Shown: positions 14,774 to 23,866, numbered from the stretch's first letter. The stretch is DNA of 53,306 bases from an uncultured Pelagibacteraceae bacterium (GCA_902571975.1 CACGED010000005.1:1-53306); one strand, 5' to 3'. Notes: a model not told the origin generated them from the sequence alone. Program-made: numbers and translations.

Positions 14774-15145
14774 CTAATTTTTAAACTCTTTCAATATTTG
14801 TTTAATTTTAATTATTTTTGATTTAATATTTTTTTTCTGTTTTATAGAGGTATTGTATAATTCGTCAATATCTGAATTTTCTGAATTTAGAACCTTTTTA
14901 ACTCCGTTTAACGTCATGCCCTTGTCTTTCAACAAATATTTAATTTTTTTTAATATATTTATTACATTTTCATCGTAATATCTTCTTTTTCCATAGAAAA
15001 TCTTAGGCTTTATTTGCTTAAATTCTTTTTCCCAAAATCTTATAGTATGTGTAGATGGTAAACCATTTTTTTTGTTAATTAGATCTAAGATTTTCGCAAC
15101 TTCGCCAATAGTTTTGTATTTGCTATTAGAATTAAAACTATTCAT
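14774..15145 (-). CDS. MerR-family transcriptional regulator
   Basis: This 123-residue protein has a MerR winged helix-turn-helix at the N-terminus: YKTIGEVAKIL (about 10-20), HTIRFWEKEFKQIKP (about 32-46) and RRYYDENVINILKKIKYLL, followed by a short lysine-rich coiled segment. No metal- or effector-binding cysteines are seen. It overlaps ihfA by 8 bases, the usual alphaproteobacterial place next to plsX-ihfA. The orthologues are often annotated only as MerR family; the target is unknown. Confidence 0.87.
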   Translation of the reverse strand: MNSFNSNSKYKTIGEVAKILDLINKKNGLPSTHTIRFWEKEFKQIKPKIFYGKRRYYDENVINILKKIKYLLKDKGMTLNGVKKVLNSENSDIDELYNTSIKQKKNIKSKIIKIKQILKEFKN

Positions 15146-15434
15146 TTTGGTTTATATATTTTTTAAACTCTTTAGATGGTTTAAAAAGAATAACATTTCT
15201 CTCTGAGATTGTTTTAATTTCATTAGTTTTTGGATTTCGACCAAATCGTTGATTTTTTTTTCTAAGCGTAAAAGTACCAAATTTAGAAATTTTAACTTTT
15301 TTGTGCTTTATAATATTTTTAAGTATCGATTCTAATATATCTTCCAATAAAGTTTCACTAATTTTTTTTGAAAAACCTATCTGCATATATATTGAATTAA
15401 TAATTTCTTTTTTAGTTAAATTAATTCTTATCAT
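15138..15434 (-). CDS. ihfA: Integration host factor subunit alpha
   Basis: This 98-residue DNA-bending protein of the HU/IHF family has LTKKEIINSIY at the start, the VKISKFGTFTLRKK beta region near 46-59, and the GRNPKT arm (65-73) that intercalates a proline into the minor groove, followed by ISERNVILFKPSKEFK. IHF-alpha rather than HU is inferred from the position after plsX and upstream of merR. The start overlaps the plsX stop (ATGA). It may help compact the chromosome and assist site-specific recombination. Confidence 0.88.
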   Translation of the reverse strand: MIRINLTKKEIINSIYMQIGFSKKISETLLEDILESILKNIIKHKKVKISKFGTFTLRKKNQRFGRNPKTNEIKTISERNVILFKPSKEFKKYINQNE

Positions 15435-16438
15435 TTGATATTATTCTTTATTTGATTAATTAAATTACCTCTGATTGTTTGTTCACAAACTTTTAAAGAA
15501 TTTGCAAAACCAATTGAGTCTGTAGAACCATGGCTTTTTATGACAGGTTTGCTTAAACCTAGAAGAATTGCACCATTATATAATCTAGGATCAAGTTTAT
15601 TTTTAAAATTTTTTAGATTATTAAAATTAATTAATGATGATAATTTTCCAATTATCGAAGATGTAAGTGCTTTTTTAAGCTCACTGATTATAAAATTTGA
15701 TGTCCCTTCTGCAGTTTTTAATGCTATGTTTCCAGTAAAACCATCAGCAACTATTACATTAACTTCACCTTCCATAATATTGTTGCCCTCTATATAACCC
15801 TTAAAATCAAATAATTCATATTTTTTTTCATTTAATAATTGATAAGTATCCTTTATCATTGCATTACCTTTTAACTCTTCTGAACCTATATTAAGTAAAG
15901 CAACATTTGGTTTTTTACTCTCAAATAAGACTTTATGTAGTGCAGATCCCATAATGGAAAAATCAATTAAATTTTTTGAATTGCAGTCAATGTTTGCACC
16001 TAGATCTAAAACAACATTCATTCCTTTTTTACTAGGCCATAGTGCTGCTAATGCGGGTTTATCAATATTTTCGACCATTTTTAAATTTAGTTTTGATATT
16101 AAAAAAAGTGCTCCAGTATTTCCAGCAGATACAATTGCTTGAGCTTTATCATTTTTTAATGACTCTATTGCAAGCCATAAACTTGTTTTTTTTCCTCTTT
16201 TAGCGGCAGACAAGGCAGTATCTTCACCTTCCACAACATCATTTGTATGTATTATTTCAAATCTTTTTTTTGATAAATTATATTCCTTTACAAATGGATA
16301 TATTAATTCTTGATTACCAAAAATTTTGTAAAACACATCAGCAGAGGAATTAGAGTGCAATTTAATACCTTCTATGACCTTATTTGGAGAATTATCACCA
16401 CCCATTGCATCTACAGCAACAAATATTGGGTTGTTCAT
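15431..16438 (-). CDS. plsX: Phosphate acyltransferase PlsX
   Basis: PlsX (335 residues) makes acyl-phosphate from acyl-ACP for the first acylation of glycerol-3-phosphate. Landmarks are VAVDAMGGDNSP at 8-19, HTNDVVEGED near 65-74, SAGNTGALF (about 106-114), and VADGFTGNIALK. It is a peripheral membrane enzyme in the plsX/plsY route. In many proteobacteria fabH lies between plsX and ihfA; here plsX overlaps ihfA by four bases and fabH is absent from this place. Confidence 0.95.
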   Translation of the reverse strand: MNNPIFVAVDAMGGDNSPNKVIEGIKLHSNSSADVFYKIFGNQELIYPFVKEYNLSKKRFEIIHTNDVVEGEDTALSAAKRGKKTSLWLAIESLKNDKAQAIVSAGNTGALFLISKLNLKMVENIDKPALAALWPSKKGMNVVLDLGANIDCNSKNLIDFSIMGSALHKVLFESKKPNVALLNIGSEELKGNAMIKDTYQLLNEKKYELFDFKGYIEGNNIMEGEVNVIVADGFTGNIALKTAEGTSNFIISELKKALTSSIIGKLSSLINFNNLKNFKNKLDPRLYNGAILLGLSKPVIKSHGSTDSIGFANSLKVCEQTIRGNLINQIKNNIK

Positions 16439-16445
16439 AAAAAAA

Positions 16446-16625
16446 TTATTCTTTAGGATCTAAAACTTGTCTTCCTTTATAGAAACCTGTTTTTAAATCT
16501 AAATGATGAGATAGTCTATATTCACCCGATTTTTTATCCTCTATAATATTTTTTGAAGATATTTTTAGATGTGAGCGTCTTTTACCCGCTCTAGACTTTG
16601 TTGTTTTACGTTTAGGTACAGCCAT
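16446..16625 (-). CDS. rpmF: 50S ribosomal protein L32
   Basis: This 59-residue frame begins [19 protein letters not shown], the hallmark L32 N-terminus, and continues with [21 protein letters not shown], which matches alphaproteobacterial L32 without the zinc cysteines. It is a reliable gene in the gap between plsX (8 bases away) and the CBP3-like chaperone (3 bases away). The rpmF-plsX pairing is widespread and links ribosome and lipid synthesis. Confidence 0.96.
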   Translation of the reverse strand: MAVPKRKTTKSRAGKRRSHLKISSKNIIEDKKSGEYRLSHHLDLKTGFYKGRQVLDPKE

Positions 16626-16627
16626 AA

Positions 16628-17101
16628 TTAAAATTTAAATTCTAATATATCTTTTGTAAAGTTTTTTAAAGAGTTATTTGAGATAAATTCTCTATATTTA
16701 TCAAAATAATTAACAAATTTATCATTATCTTCATCAATATTCATAAAATTAGCTATCATTTCAAATTTTTTATTATTGTCAAGAATCTCCCAAGTTTCAA
16801 TTTTTTCTAAAATTGTATAAAATAAGTTGACATATTCTTTCATTTTTTTATTCACAGAAACATCGCCATAACCAATTTCTCTTATAGAGAGTTCAATTTG
16901 TCTTACAAAGAAATCAAAAATATTTTGAGCTTCTTTTTTTGTTAATTGATCTTTATAAATTTTTAAAAAAAAACCAAAGTGAAATAAAAGAATTATTAAT
17001 CTATCTGAAAAAGTATCATTATTTTTTAAGGAAGAGTAAAGATTTTTATTTCTAGTTAATTTGATTAAATTATTGTAAATATTTAAATACTCAGATTTCA
17101 T
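16628..17101 (-). CDS. Ubiquinol-cytochrome c chaperone (CBP3-like)
   Basis: This 157-residue soluble protein matches the CBP3/UQCC1-type family by the block [24 protein letters not shown] (shown here only in part: [15 protein letters not shown] near 92-106) and the upstream [11 protein letters not shown] segment. Mitochondrial CBP3 assists cytochrome b maturation in complex III; bacterial homologues are assumed to aid bc1 assembly. In relatives a DUF177/YceD gene often lies between this gene and rpmF; here only 2 bases separate them. The start faces bamE directly with no spacer. Confidence 0.72.
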   Translation of the reverse strand: MKSEYLNIYNNLIKLTRNKNLYSSLKNNDTFSDRLIILLFHFGFFLKIYKDQLTKKEAQNIFDFFVRQIELSIREIGYGDVSVNKKMKEYVNLFYTILEKIETWEILDNNKKFEMIANFMNIDEDNDKFVNYFDKYREFISNNSLKNFTKDILEFKF

Positions 17102-17554
17102 ATGAAAAATATATTATTTATTATATTATTTTTATTTACACTTAATTGTTCCATAAATAAAGTTTCAAAAACTCACGGTTTAAGATTTATAGAGGTAAAA
17201 TACGAAAAAATCGTATTAAATAAAACGAATAAAAATGATCTTAAAAATATAATCGGACCTCCATCTTCTAAAAGCATATTTGATGACGTATGGTTTTATA
17301 TTGAAAGAACAAAAAGAAGTCAGTCTTTGTTTAAATTAGGGAATAAGAAGATTGTTAATAACAATATTCTTATTGTGGAATTCAATGAATATGGTTTGGT
17401 TAAAGAAAAAAGTTTATTAGATCTTAATGATATGAATGATTTAAAAATTGCCGACAAAAAAACATTTAAAAAATTCAAACAAGATAATTATGTTTACAAT
17501 ATATTATCAACTTTAAAGGAAAAAATTAATGCCCCAACAAGAAAAAAAAAATAA
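17102..17554 (+). CDS. bamE: BamE/SmpA/OmlA-like outer-membrane lipoprotein
   Basis: This 150-residue protein starts with a hydrophobic signal and the lipobox LNCS, so Cys16 is the predicted lipid anchor. It continues with the BamE-like pattern: a short loop, LNKTNKNDLKNIIGPPS (threonine-x-x-Asp-Leu...Gly-x-Pro), then VWFYIERTKRS and a beta strand ILIVEFNEYGLV. BamE is part of the BAM complex that inserts outer-membrane beta barrels. It is divergent from the CBP3-like gene with no gap, a pairing common in alphaproteobacteria. The C-terminal 40 residues are basic and not diagnostic. Confidence 0.78.
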   Translation: MKNILFIILFLFTLNCSINKVSKTHGLRFIEVKYEKIVLNKTNKNDLKNIIGPPSSKSIFDDVWFYIERTKRSQSLFKLGNKKIVNNNILIVEFNEYGLVKEKSLLDLNDMNDLKIADKKTFKKFKQDNYVYNILSTLKEKINAPTRKKK

Positions 17555-17555
17555 G

Positions 17556-17630
17556 TGGCGGTCCCTAGGGGAATCGAACCCCTCTTTCATGGATGAAAAC
17601 CATGTGTCCTAACCGATAGACGAAGGGACC
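17556..17630 (-). tRNA. tRNA-Glu (TTC)
   Basis: Read on the minus strand, the gene starts GGTCCCTTCGTCTA at 17630 and ends with an encoded CCA (17558-17556). The acceptor GGTCCCT pairs with AGGGACC. The anticodon arm CATGG-TTTTCAT-CCATG carries TTC. The T arm has GGTTCGATTCC. A four-way cloverleaf forms with standard stems. It sits between bamE and glpX. Confidence 0.97.
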
Positions 17631-17665
17631 AGTGGTGGATCTTTTATTGTAATTTTTTCAATTAA

Positions 17666-18610
17666 TCAAGTAAGTGAAATCACTTTTTTTACTAGCTTTA
17701 TATCTGATTTATTATGAGTAATGATTGACTCAGTTATATATTTCTTATTTTCTTTTATAACGCCTTTCATTAAATCACTTGAGGTTATACCTGTGGCGCA
17801 AAATATACTTTCGCCTTTAACTATTTCATTAATTTCATATTTTTTATTCAAATCTTTTATACCCATCTCTTTTGCTCTCTTTATATCCTCCTGAGTTTTA
17901 AATAAAAATCTACCTTGAAAATTACAATTTAACGCATCAAGTGCTGTTGCTGCTATTACGCCCTCTGGGCCACCGCCGATACCCATAAAAATATCTACGT
18001 TATATTTTTTATTTGAGACAAGTAATGCACCATAAATATCACCATCTGTAATAAATTTAATGTTAACATTTAGTTTTTGTAATTCATCTATAATTTTTTT
18101 ATGTCTAGGTCGATTTAGAATACAAACTGTAATTTCTGACGCTTTTTTTTTTGTAATTTCTGAGTAAATTTTAATATTTTTTTTTACTGAATAATCTATA
18201 TCTATAGAACCCTTAGGGATATGATTTCCAGTCGCAATTTTATCCATATAAGTTTCTGGAGCATTTATCAAATTACCTTTTTCTGCTACTGCTAATACAG
18301 ACATTGATCCAGGTAGATTCTTTGCAACAAAATTTGTACCTTCAACTGGATCTACAGCTATATCTAATTCGGGTCCAATACCAGTTCCAAGCTCTTCTCC
18401 AATATAAAGCATAGGTGCTTCATCAAGTTCCCCCTCCCCTATAACTACTCTACCTTTTATATTTAATTTATTAAGTTGGTCTCTCATTACGTCAGTAGCA
18501 GCTTTATCTGCTAATATTTTTTCATTTTTCCCAATAAAAGGAAAACAAGCAATCGCTGAATTTGAAGTTATTTCAATAAGGTTATTTAATAATTCCTGAG
18601 ATAATTTCAT
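17666..18610 (-). CDS. glpX: Fructose-1,6-bisphosphatase class II (GlpX)
   Basis: This 314-residue lithium-sensitive-family phosphatase removes the 1-phosphate from fructose-1,6-bisphosphate in gluconeogenesis. It shows KAATDVMRDQLN near 33-44, GEGELDEAPMLYIGEELG (59-76) with metal-binding Glu/Asp, DIAVDPVEGTN (about 82-92), GDIYGALL and GGGPEGVIAATAL. The length and motif order match GlpX. It is the first minus-strand gene after tRNA-Glu and is followed 3 bases upstream by an SbmA-like gene. It may also act on sedoheptulose bisphosphate, as some homologues do. Confidence 0.94.
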   Translation of the reverse strand: MKLSQELLNNLIEITSNSAIACFPFIGKNEKILADKAATDVMRDQLNKLNIKGRVVIGEGELDEAPMLYIGEELGTGIGPELDIAVDPVEGTNFVAKNLPGSMSVLAVAEKGNLINAPETYMDKIATGNHIPKGSIDIDYSVKKNIKIYSEITKKKASEITVCILNRPRHKKIIDELQKLNVNIKFITDGDIYGALLVSNKKYNVDIFMGIGGGPEGVIAATALDALNCNFQGRFLFKTQEDIKRAKEMGIKDLNKKYEINEIVKGESIFCATGITSSDLMKGVIKENKKYITESIITHNKSDIKLVKKVISLT

Positions 18611-18613
18611 TAA

Positions 18614-19615
18614 CTATGATTGTGATTCACTCGTGCCAATTGTATCTTCAGTTTTTAATTTATATTCGAATTCTCTTAATCTTTTATATACACTTGCTAG
18701 TTCGATAATTGTAGGCCATGCTTTTAAAATGTATTGCATTGAACCTTCTACACGCCCAAAAGCTCTTATAATTTGTTGCATTACACCAAGTGTTACAGCA
18801 CCTGCTACGATTGCAGGCGCAAGAAAAACATAAGCAGATAATACATTTGCTTGTAGGTATGCTATTCTACCGATATTAAAATAGAGGTATCTAATATAAC
18901 TCAAAAAATGAATGCTTCTTACATCATCGAATAATTCTTCAATTGACTTTGGTCTTACTGTCCCATCATCTTCGGCTATAACTAAGATTTTTCTATAAGC
19001 AGCCTCTTTTTTTTGAAGATCATATTCGACACCTACTAACCTCAAAATTATACCTAAAATTACTAAAAAAATTGTTCCACCTATTGACCAAATAAGTGCA
19101 CCTACAATTAAACCATACTCCCAATCACCAAAAAAAAAAATTGGAATACCAATACTTAAGCCAAATAATATTGGCATAAACTCAACTAGTATCATTATTG
19201 CCTCTATTAAACTTGTTCCTAAAGACTCCATTATTCTTGAGAATTTTATTGTATCTTCTTGAACCCTTTGAGATGCTCCTTCAATCTTTCGGGCCTTTTC
19301 ATATACACTATGATAGTATTCGACCATAGCTGTTCTCCATCTAAATAAATAGTGTGAAGTAAAATAGCTTACAGCAACAGCTACACCAACATACATAGCT
19401 GCAAGTATAATAAATGAAAGCAAACTCGCCCAATATTCTTCGATGGTAATAGCATTTGGCTTTCCAAGTGCTTTTTGGATCATGTCATAGAATTCTCCAA
19501 ACCATTCGTTTATTTTTACATCAATTTTTACCTGCACCCAAAGTGATGACAAAATTATTAAAGATCCTATCCAAGACCATAAATACCATTTTTTTATAGT
19601 AAAAAATCTAAACAT
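18614..19615 (-). CDS. SbmA/BacA-like inner-membrane transporter
   Basis: This 333-residue protein has about six to seven membrane helices. It carries the SbmA/BacA features WFGEFYDMIQKAL near 38-50, FRWRTAMVEYYHSVYEKARKIEGASQRVQED (only partly quoted: RWRTAMVEYY), and a helix-rich C-terminus with SYIRYLYFN. SbmA/BacA proteins are proton-driven peptide importers without an ATPase domain and also move peptides such as bleomycin and thiazole antibiotics. It is shorter than E. coli SbmA (406). It overlaps the NDUFS4-like gene by one base. The substrate is unknown. Confidence 0.78.
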   Translation of the reverse strand: MFRFFTIKKWYLWSWIGSLIILSSLWVQVKIDVKINEWFGEFYDMIQKALGKPNAITIEEYWASLLSFIILAAMYVGVAVAVSYFTSHYLFRWRTAMVEYYHSVYEKARKIEGASQRVQEDTIKFSRIMESLGTSLIEAIMILVEFMPILFGLSIGIPIFFFGDWEYGLIVGALIWSIGGTIFLVILGIILRLVGVEYDLQKKEAAYRKILVIAEDDGTVRPKSIEELFDDVRSIHFLSYIRYLYFNIGRIAYLQANVLSAYVFLAPAIVAGAVTLGVMQQIIRAFGRVEGSMQYILKAWPTIIELASVYKRLREFEYKLKTEDTIGTSESQS

Positions 19616-19896
19616 TATTTTATAAAATTATCAGCATACGATTTTTTAGTTATTTTTCGTTTTTGTGGTTCTATAATTTCAAATAGAATATTATTTTTTT
19701 TAGCGTATTCTATTGCTAAATCTTTAGATTTAAATTCTAAATTTAATTCTGAGTAAGTATCTGAAGAACTTTCCCAACCCATAAGAGGGTTTTTGCCTGG
19801 ATCTTCAGTTATAAATTCAATGATCCACTTATCAAACTTTTTAAGACCGGATTGCATGGCAGATTTTGAAGGTTTGTAAATTTTTGCTTTTTTCAT
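19615..19896 (-). CDS. NDUFS4-like complex I accessory protein
   Basis: This 93-residue protein has the ETC_C1_NDUFS4 pattern: AKIYKPSKSAMQSG, WIIEFITEDPGKNPLMGWESSSDTY, and FKSKDLAIEYAKKNNI. NDUFS4 is an accessory subunit of NADH dehydrogenase, present in alphaproteobacteria and mitochondria and absent from E. coli. It should bind the complex I matrix/cytoplasmic arm. Translationally coupled with the SbmA-like gene by a one-base overlap. It lies next to tRNA-Pro. Confidence 0.88.
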   Translation of the reverse strand: MKKAKIYKPSKSAMQSGLKKFDKWIIEFITEDPGKNPLMGWESSSDTYSELNLEFKSKDLAIEYAKKNNILFEIIEPQKRKITKKSYADNFIK

Positions 19897-19902
19897 AAAT
19901 AG

Positions 19903-19979
<77 letters not shown>

Positions 19980-20074
19980 ATTGCAGTACTAATACAGCAG
20001 ATAAAAGAAATTTCAAAGGTTATATTGGTTACAAATTTATAATAAATTTGCTATTTAATGCTATAAGGGATCAT

Positions 20075-20602
20075 ATGATCATAGAATGTCCAAATTGTAA
20101 TAAAAAATTCACTATAGACAAAAAATTAATACCAGAAATTGGAAGAACTCTTAAATGTAGTAACTGTGACCATATTTGGCATTATAAAATTCCAATAACT
20201 AAGAGCATTGATGTTCTAGGAATGCCTCAAGACAAAAATACTAATTTAGATACTAATAATTCTGAAGTAGAAAATAAAGATGACGAGCATAACAAAGAAA
20301 CTAATGATGAGAATTTAAATGATAAAAATCAAGAGACACTGCCAGAAAAGAACACAGATGATATAGAAAATGAAGAATATGATATAAAAGATGAAAAAGA
20401 AAATGATGAAAAACAGGGAAAAATAAAGATGGTGTTAGTTTATTTTATTGTAGTTATTATTTCTTTATTAGGTCTTATATTTTTATTAGATACATTTAAG
20501 TCTTATTTAATTATTGTATTTCCAACTATAACTCCATTACTTGATGGCTTTTACGAAACCCTTTTAGATTTCAAACTTTTTATAAAAGACCTTGCTAACT
20601 AA
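20075..20602 (+). CDS. MJ0042-type zinc-ribbon membrane protein
   Basis: The start at 20075 is chosen because AAGGGA (20065-20070) precedes it and a longer frame would run into the tRNA. The 175-residue protein opens with a zinc ribbon: CPNC at 5-8 and CSNC at 28-31 with an IWHY end. A very acidic, Asn/Glu/Lys-rich linker (about 45-115) follows, then one membrane helix (about 115-138) and a short hydrophobic tail. The family is often annotated as a finger-like domain protein of unknown role. It lies 2 bases before nhaA, so the two may be co-expressed. Confidence 0.8.
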   Translation: MIIECPNCNKKFTIDKKLIPEIGRTLKCSNCDHIWHYKIPITKSIDVLGMPQDKNTNLDTNNSEVENKDDEHNKETNDENLNDKNQETLPEKNTDDIENEEYDIKDEKENDEKQGKIKMVLVYFIVVIISLLGLIFLLDTFKSYLIIVFPTITPLLDGFYETLLDFKLFIKDLAN

Positions 20603-20604
20603 AT

Positions 20605-21777
20605 ATGATTCAAAAAATTACAAAAGGTTTTACATCATTTTTTAAACTTGAGGCCGCAAGTGGAATAGTGCTTCTTTTTGCAGCTGTAATAGCATTGATA
20701 ATAAGTAATTCTGAATTATCTAATTTATATTTTTCAACTTTAGAGAGGTATTTATTTATTGGTATTAATAATTTTGGTCTTAAGCTTTCTGTATTACATT
20801 GGATAAATGATGCATTAATGGCAATCTTTTTCTTTTTTGTAACACTTGAAATTAAAAGAGAATTTTTACAAGGAGAGTTATCTAATATTAAACAAGCTTT
20901 GCTTCCTATAATAGCAGCAGTTGGTGGAATGTTAGTTCCTGCACTAATATATGTTTTTATAAACTTAGGGGATGGAGAAACATTAAAAGGTTGGGCAATA
21001 CCTTCGGCCACAGATATAGCCTTTTCTTTAGGTGTATTATCATTATTGGGTAAGAGAGTACCGCTCTCACTAAAGGTATTTCTAACTGCTTTAGCAATTA
21101 TAGACGATTTAGGAGCAATAGTAATCATTGCTTTATTTTATTCTGGTGATTTAAGTATTAAATATTTATCTCTGATGTTGTTAGCATTTATTGTTCTATT
21201 AGTTATAAATAAATATAATGTAAGAAAATTTCTACCCTACCTTATTGTAGGAGTTTTTTTATGGGATTTTACTCATAACTCAGGAATTCATGCAACCATA
21301 GCCGGAGTATTGCTTGCAATGACAATCCCTCATAGAAAGAAAGATAAAGATTTCTCACTTTTAATTAAAGTAGAGCATTCAATAAGTCCTTATGTTGCAT
21401 TTGGAATAATGCCTATTTTTGCTTTCGCAAATGCAGGTGTATCTTTAGAGGGTTTATCCTTTTCATCATTATTAGATAAAGTTCCATTAGGTATAGTTTT
21501 AGGTTTATTTGTTGGAAAACAATTAGGAGTTTTTGTTTTTTCATACATATCAATTAAATTAAAAATTGCTCAAATGCCAAGTAATACAAGCTGGTATAAT
21601 TTTTATGGTGTCGGTGTTTTAACTGGAATTGGTTTCACTATGAGTTTATTTGTTGGAAATTTAGCATTTGCTGAAAGTATGCAATACATGGATGGTGTAA
21701 AAATTGGAGTTTTAACTGGGTCATTATTATCCACTTTATTTGGTTACTTTTTAATATTACTTACACCAAATAAATAA
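20605..21777 (+). CDS. nhaA: Na+/H+ antiporter NhaA
   Basis: This 390-residue membrane protein exports sodium in exchange for protons. It has the twelve-helix NhaA architecture with the ion-site aspartates Asp167-Asp168 in AIIDDLGAI and Asp137 in PSATDIAF. HSGIHATIAG-like HNSGIHATIAG near 226-236, and a GIGFTMSLFVGNLAF segment are also typical. The size is the same as E. coli NhaA (388). It follows the zinc-ribbon gene by 2 bases and precedes the peroxidase by 8. A role in sodium and pH balance suits a marine cell. Confidence 0.96.
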   Translation: MIQKITKGFTSFFKLEAASGIVLLFAAVIALIISNSELSNLYFSTLERYLFIGINNFGLKLSVLHWINDALMAIFFFFVTLEIKREFLQGELSNIKQALLPIIAAVGGMLVPALIYVFINLGDGETLKGWAIPSATDIAFSLGVLSLLGKRVPLSLKVFLTALAIIDDLGAIVIIALFYSGDLSIKYLSLMLLAFIVLLVINKYNVRKFLPYLIVGVFLWDFTHNSGIHATIAGVLLAMTIPHRKKDKDFSLLIKVEHSISPYVAFGIMPIFAFANAGVSLEGLSFSSLLDKVPLGIVLGLFVGKQLGVFVFSYISIKLKIAQMPSNTSWYNFYGVGVLTGIGFTMSLFVGNLAFAESMQYMDGVKIGVLTGSLLSTLFGYFLILLTPNK

Positions 21778-21785
21778 TTTAAATA

Positions 21786-22334
21786 ATGAAAAATCTACTA
21801 ATAATTGCATTAGCTATAATTATGTTTTTTTTTAAAAGTTCATCACATGCTGATTATAAAAAAATCTTTTATGACTTCAAAATAAATAGTATTTCAGGCG
21901 ATGTAATAAATTTAAATGACTATAAAGGTAAACCCGTTTTAGTAGTGAATACTGCTAGTTATTGTGGTTTCACAAAACAATATGATGACATGCAAGACTT
22001 ATGGGAAAGATATAAAGATAAAGGCTTGATTGTATTAGGAGTGCCATCAAATTCCTTTAATCAAGAAAAAAAAAACAATAGTGAAGTAAAAGATTTTTGT
22101 AAGGTTAACTTTAATATTAACTTTCCACTCACTGAAATAACAAATGTAAAAGGTGATAATGCGCATGAAATTTATAAATGGGCAAAAGATAACTATGGTA
22201 AATCTGCAGTACCAAAGTGGAATTTTTACAAAATATTAATTAACAAGGAAGGTAAAATTGAAGATACTTACGCATCTTTAACAAATCCAACCTCAAAAAA
22301 AATTATAAATAAAATAGAAAGTTTATTAAATTAA
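21786..22334 (+). CDS. Glutathione peroxidase-like protein, exported
   Basis: This 182-residue protein has an N-terminal signal peptide ending near SHA-D (about residue 22), so a periplasmic location is likely. The catalytic Cys60 lies in NTASYCGFT in place of selenocysteine. A WNFYK motif carries the Trp and Asn of the active site. The second block reads VPSNSFNQE instead of FPCNQFxxQEP, so the usual glutamine and the resolving cysteine are missing. VPSN forms occur in a bacterial subfamily. It probably reduces peroxides with thioredoxin-like partners. Its end overlaps the convergent MBL gene by 9 bases. Confidence 0.85.
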   Translation: MKNLLIIALAIIMFFFKSSSHADYKKIFYDFKINSISGDVINLNDYKGKPVLVVNTASYCGFTKQYDDMQDLWERYKDKGLIVLGVPSNSFNQEKKNNSEVKDFCKVNFNINFPLTEITNVKGDNAHEIYKWAKDNYGKSAVPKWNFYKILINKEGKIEDTYASLTNPTSKKIINKIESLLN

Positions 22335-23099
22335 AACAGTTAACCCATCGTAAGCGGGAGTTACATTTTTCGGCAATATTTTTTTTATTTCATTATAATC
22401 AATTTCATTACTTAAATTTGTTAAAATCGATTTCTTAGGTTTAATTTTTCTAATTAAGTTTAATACATCATCTAAATTAAAATGTGTCGAATGATAATTA
22501 TATCTTAAACAATCAACAATAAAGTATTTTAAGTTTTTTAAATATTTTAAATCTTTATTATCTATTTTATTTACATCTGGTGCATAAGCACATTTATCAT
22601 TAATTATATAGCAGATACTTTTTATTGAACCATGATGAACTTTTAAAGATTTAATTAAAATTTTTGTATTTACATCTTTTAATATATGTTTAGACTTTAA
22701 AGTATTCGCATCAAGAATTGATGGATAATTTTTATAATCTTTAAAACAATAACCAAAAGTTTTTTGAAGACTCCTTTTTGTAATTAAGTCAGCATAAATA
22801 GGTATTTTTTTTTTATTTTTTAATGTGAAAACCCTTAATTCATTAATCCCGTGTGTTTGATCTGCATGAGCGTGTGTGTAAAAAACCTTATCAATATTCT
22901 TTACTTTATTTTGAAGTAATTGGGATTTTAGATCGGGAGATGTATCAATAAGGATATTTAAATTTTTAGATCTTATTAATGCTGAACATCTTGAGCGTAT
23001 ATTTTTTTTATTTTTCGGGTCGCAATTTCCATAATAACCGTCAATTCTTGGTATACCTAAAGAACTGCCACAACCTAAAATAGTAAATTTTAAGCTCAT
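22326..23099 (-). CDS. Metallo-beta-lactamase-fold hydrolase (PhnP-like)
   Basis: This 257-residue protein has the metal motif HAHADQTHG (76-84), an upstream aspartate in IDTSPDL, and later His and Asp in YAPDVNKI and LRYNYHSTHF, which together can bind two zinc ions. An N-terminal GCGSSLGIPRI and a GNCDP...RSRCSALI region resembles PhnP-type phosphodiesterases. The substrate may be a cyclic phosphodiester or similar; that is inference. It overlaps tatD by 4 bases (ATGA), an arrangement seen in many alphaproteobacteria. Confidence 0.86.
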   Translation of the reverse strand: MSLKFTILGCGSSLGIPRIDGYYGNCDPKNKKNIRSRCSALIRSKNLNILIDTSPDLKSQLLQNKVKNIDKVFYTHAHADQTHGINELRVFTLKNKKKIPIYADLITKRSLQKTFGYCFKDYKNYPSILDANTLKSKHILKDVNTKILIKSLKVHHGSIKSICYIINDKCAYAPDVNKIDNKDLKYLKNLKYFIVDCLRYNYHSTHFNLDDVLNLIRKIKPKKSILTNLSNEIDYNEIKKILPKNVTPAYDGLTVLI

Positions 23100-23866
23100 T
23101 GATTAAAAAATAATCTATTAAAATTGTCTGTTGTTATTTTATCAAGCTCTTTAGAAGTGATTTTTTTTAGCTCTGAGAGTTTTTTTAATGTATAGCGTAC
23201 AAAAGATGGTTCATTTTTCTTACCTCTCATTGGCTCAGGTGCTAGAAAGGGACTGTCTGTTTCAATTAGTAATCTTTCTAAAGGTAAATGTTCAAACGTA
23301 TTTTGAAGGTCATTGCTATTTTTAAATGTAATAATACCGCTAGCTGAAAAATAAGAATTAAGCTCCATTAATTTTAAAGCAAATGGAAGTGAACCTGTGA
23401 AACAATGCATCAGGATTTTTAATTTCTTGTCTGAATTTTTTAATATTTCATAAGTTTCATCTTCAGCATTTCTAGAATGAACAATTAAAGGGAAATTTAA
23501 TTCTAATGCAGCATTAATATGATTTTTGAAACTTGTGATTTGTTTATCTTTATCGCTATTGTTATAATAAAAGTCCAAACCTGTCTCTCCCACTCCAATA
23601 ATTTTACTATTTGATTTGATTTTGCTGATTATTTCCTCTTTTGAAATTTGATCTGTGTTTGTTTCGTGAGGATGTATACCAAAAGTGCCATATATCATTT
23701 TGTCTTTATCAATAATCTCCAAAATTTTTGGAAAACCACTTAATGTAGTAGAAATTGTTAATACTTTATTAATTCCTTCCTTTTTGCATCTTGATAAAAC
23801 ATCATGAATATTTTGAGCTAAAGGTTCGTGATCAAGGTGACAATGTGAATCAATCATTTTTTTCAA
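23096..23866 (-). CDS. TatD family metal-dependent hydrolase
   Basis: This 256-residue TIM-barrel enzyme has the metal ligands His8 and His10 in DSHCHLD, Glu in GVGETGLDFYY, His in PLIVHSRNAEDET, HCFTGS and Asp in IETDSPFLAPEP. TatD proteins act as deoxyribonucleases or exonucleases in DNA repair; bacterial TatD is not a Tat export component. It overlaps metG by 17 bases and the MBL gene by 4 bases. The four overlapping minus-strand genes form one transcription unit with metG and holB. Confidence 0.94.
   Translation of the reverse strand: MKKMIDSHCHLDHEPLAQNIHDVLSRCKKEGINKVLTISTTLSGFPKILEIIDKDKMIYGTFGIHPHETNTDQISKEEIISKIKSNSKIIGVGETGLDFYYNNSDKDKQITSFKNHINAALELNFPLIVHSRNAEDETYEILKNSDKKLKILMHCFTGSLPFALKLMELNSYFSASGIITFKNSNDLQNTFEHLPLERLLIETDSPFLAPEPMRGKKNEPSFVRYTLKKLSELKKITSKELDKITTDNFNRLFFNQ

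Noticed and set aside
21786..22334. Glutathione peroxidase considered inactive because of VPSNSF
   Set aside because: The peroxidatic cysteine and the WNF motif are intact, and VPSN forms occur in a known bacterial subfamily.
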